Origin: Methylovirgula sp.
Lineage (GTDB): Bacteria; Pseudomonadota; Alphaproteobacteria; Rhizobiales; Beijerinckiaceae
Length of the DNA stretch: 6,302 nucleotides
NCBI GenBank assembly: GCA_030038595.1
Contig: JASHSW010000010.1
Location: 1 to 6,302, forward strand
Reading direction: 5' to 3'
The stretch's first letter is position 1; each line of letters begins with the position of its first letter. The notes under the pieces are model-generated. The model worked only from the letters and a program-made list of their open reading frames with translations, was not told the DNA's origin and ran no database searches. A program made the translations under genes and the position numbers. Of the stretch, positions 6,248 through 6,302 are shown in pieces.

Positions 6248-6302
6248 CCGCATTGAAGGCGACCTTGATCCCGCCAAAGACACCGAGGCCGGGACGCTGG
6301 AA
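6234..6302 (-). CDS. C-terminal 22 codons of a gene entering from the right edge, possibly an outer-membrane beta-barrel protein
   Basis: Reading from the right edge, the frame is open for 22 codons to a TAA at 6236-6234. The residues include RPGLGVFGGIKVAF, which has the alternating small/aromatic/hydrophobic pattern of the last beta strand of TonB-dependent receptors (PGR.xxxGIxxxF-like), followed by NAVGGP. Outer-membrane barrels usually end in an aromatic residue; here a six-residue tail follows the Phe, which weakens the case. No more can be said without the sequence beyond the edge. The hairpin at 6220-6247 overlaps its stop. Confidence 0.45.
   Translation of the reverse strand, partial: FQRPGLGVFGGIKVAFNAVGGP

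Overview
The window is GC-rich, gene-dense chromosomal DNA that reads as an alphaproteobacterium, most likely of the Hyphomicrobiales (Rhizobiales). The evidence is protein-level: an alphaproteobacterial-type FabI, a RibB carrying a degenerate GTP cyclohydrolase II-like tail, and the gene order dnaJ-like / fabI / aroC / ribB, which I recall from that order. I cannot place it to genus. I see no mobile element, CRISPR array, tRNA or rRNA, and the content is mainly core metabolism.

Layout, left to right. 1-1018 (minus): ribB, cut by the left edge, making the four-carbon precursor of riboflavin. 1019-1082: a 64-base divergent promoter region. 1083-1847 (plus): an exported DUF2233 / phosphodiester-glycosidase-like protein, the only plus-strand gene. 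Its stop lies one base from the stop of the convergent DUF302 gene (1849-2367, minus). That gene follows aroC (2394-3482, minus), which follows fabI (3530-4378, minus), so fabI-aroC-DUF302 probably form one operon. 4379-4554: a 176-base non-coding stretch that probably holds the fabI promoter. 4555-5496 (minus): a DnaJ/CbpA-type co-chaperone without a zinc finger. 5497-5598: a 102-base gap. 5599-6168 (minus): an unrecognised small multi-span membrane protein. 6234-6302 (minus): the last 22 codons of another protein, whose ending resembles an outer-membrane beta-barrel strand, with a hairpin over its stop codon.

The core genes serve separate pathways: fatty-acid elongation (FabI), the last step of chorismate synthesis (AroC) and riboflavin synthesis (RibB). 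FabI uses NAD(P)H, chorismate synthase needs reduced FMN, and RibB feeds FMN synthesis, so a flavin link between aroC and ribB is plausible but not shown here. The points most worth following are the catalytically degenerate C-terminal domain of RibB, the alanine at the FabI position equivalent to E. coli Gly93, the unknown membrane protein with its upstream partner and hairpin, and the one-base convergent gene junction. I found no clear sign of a wholly new system.
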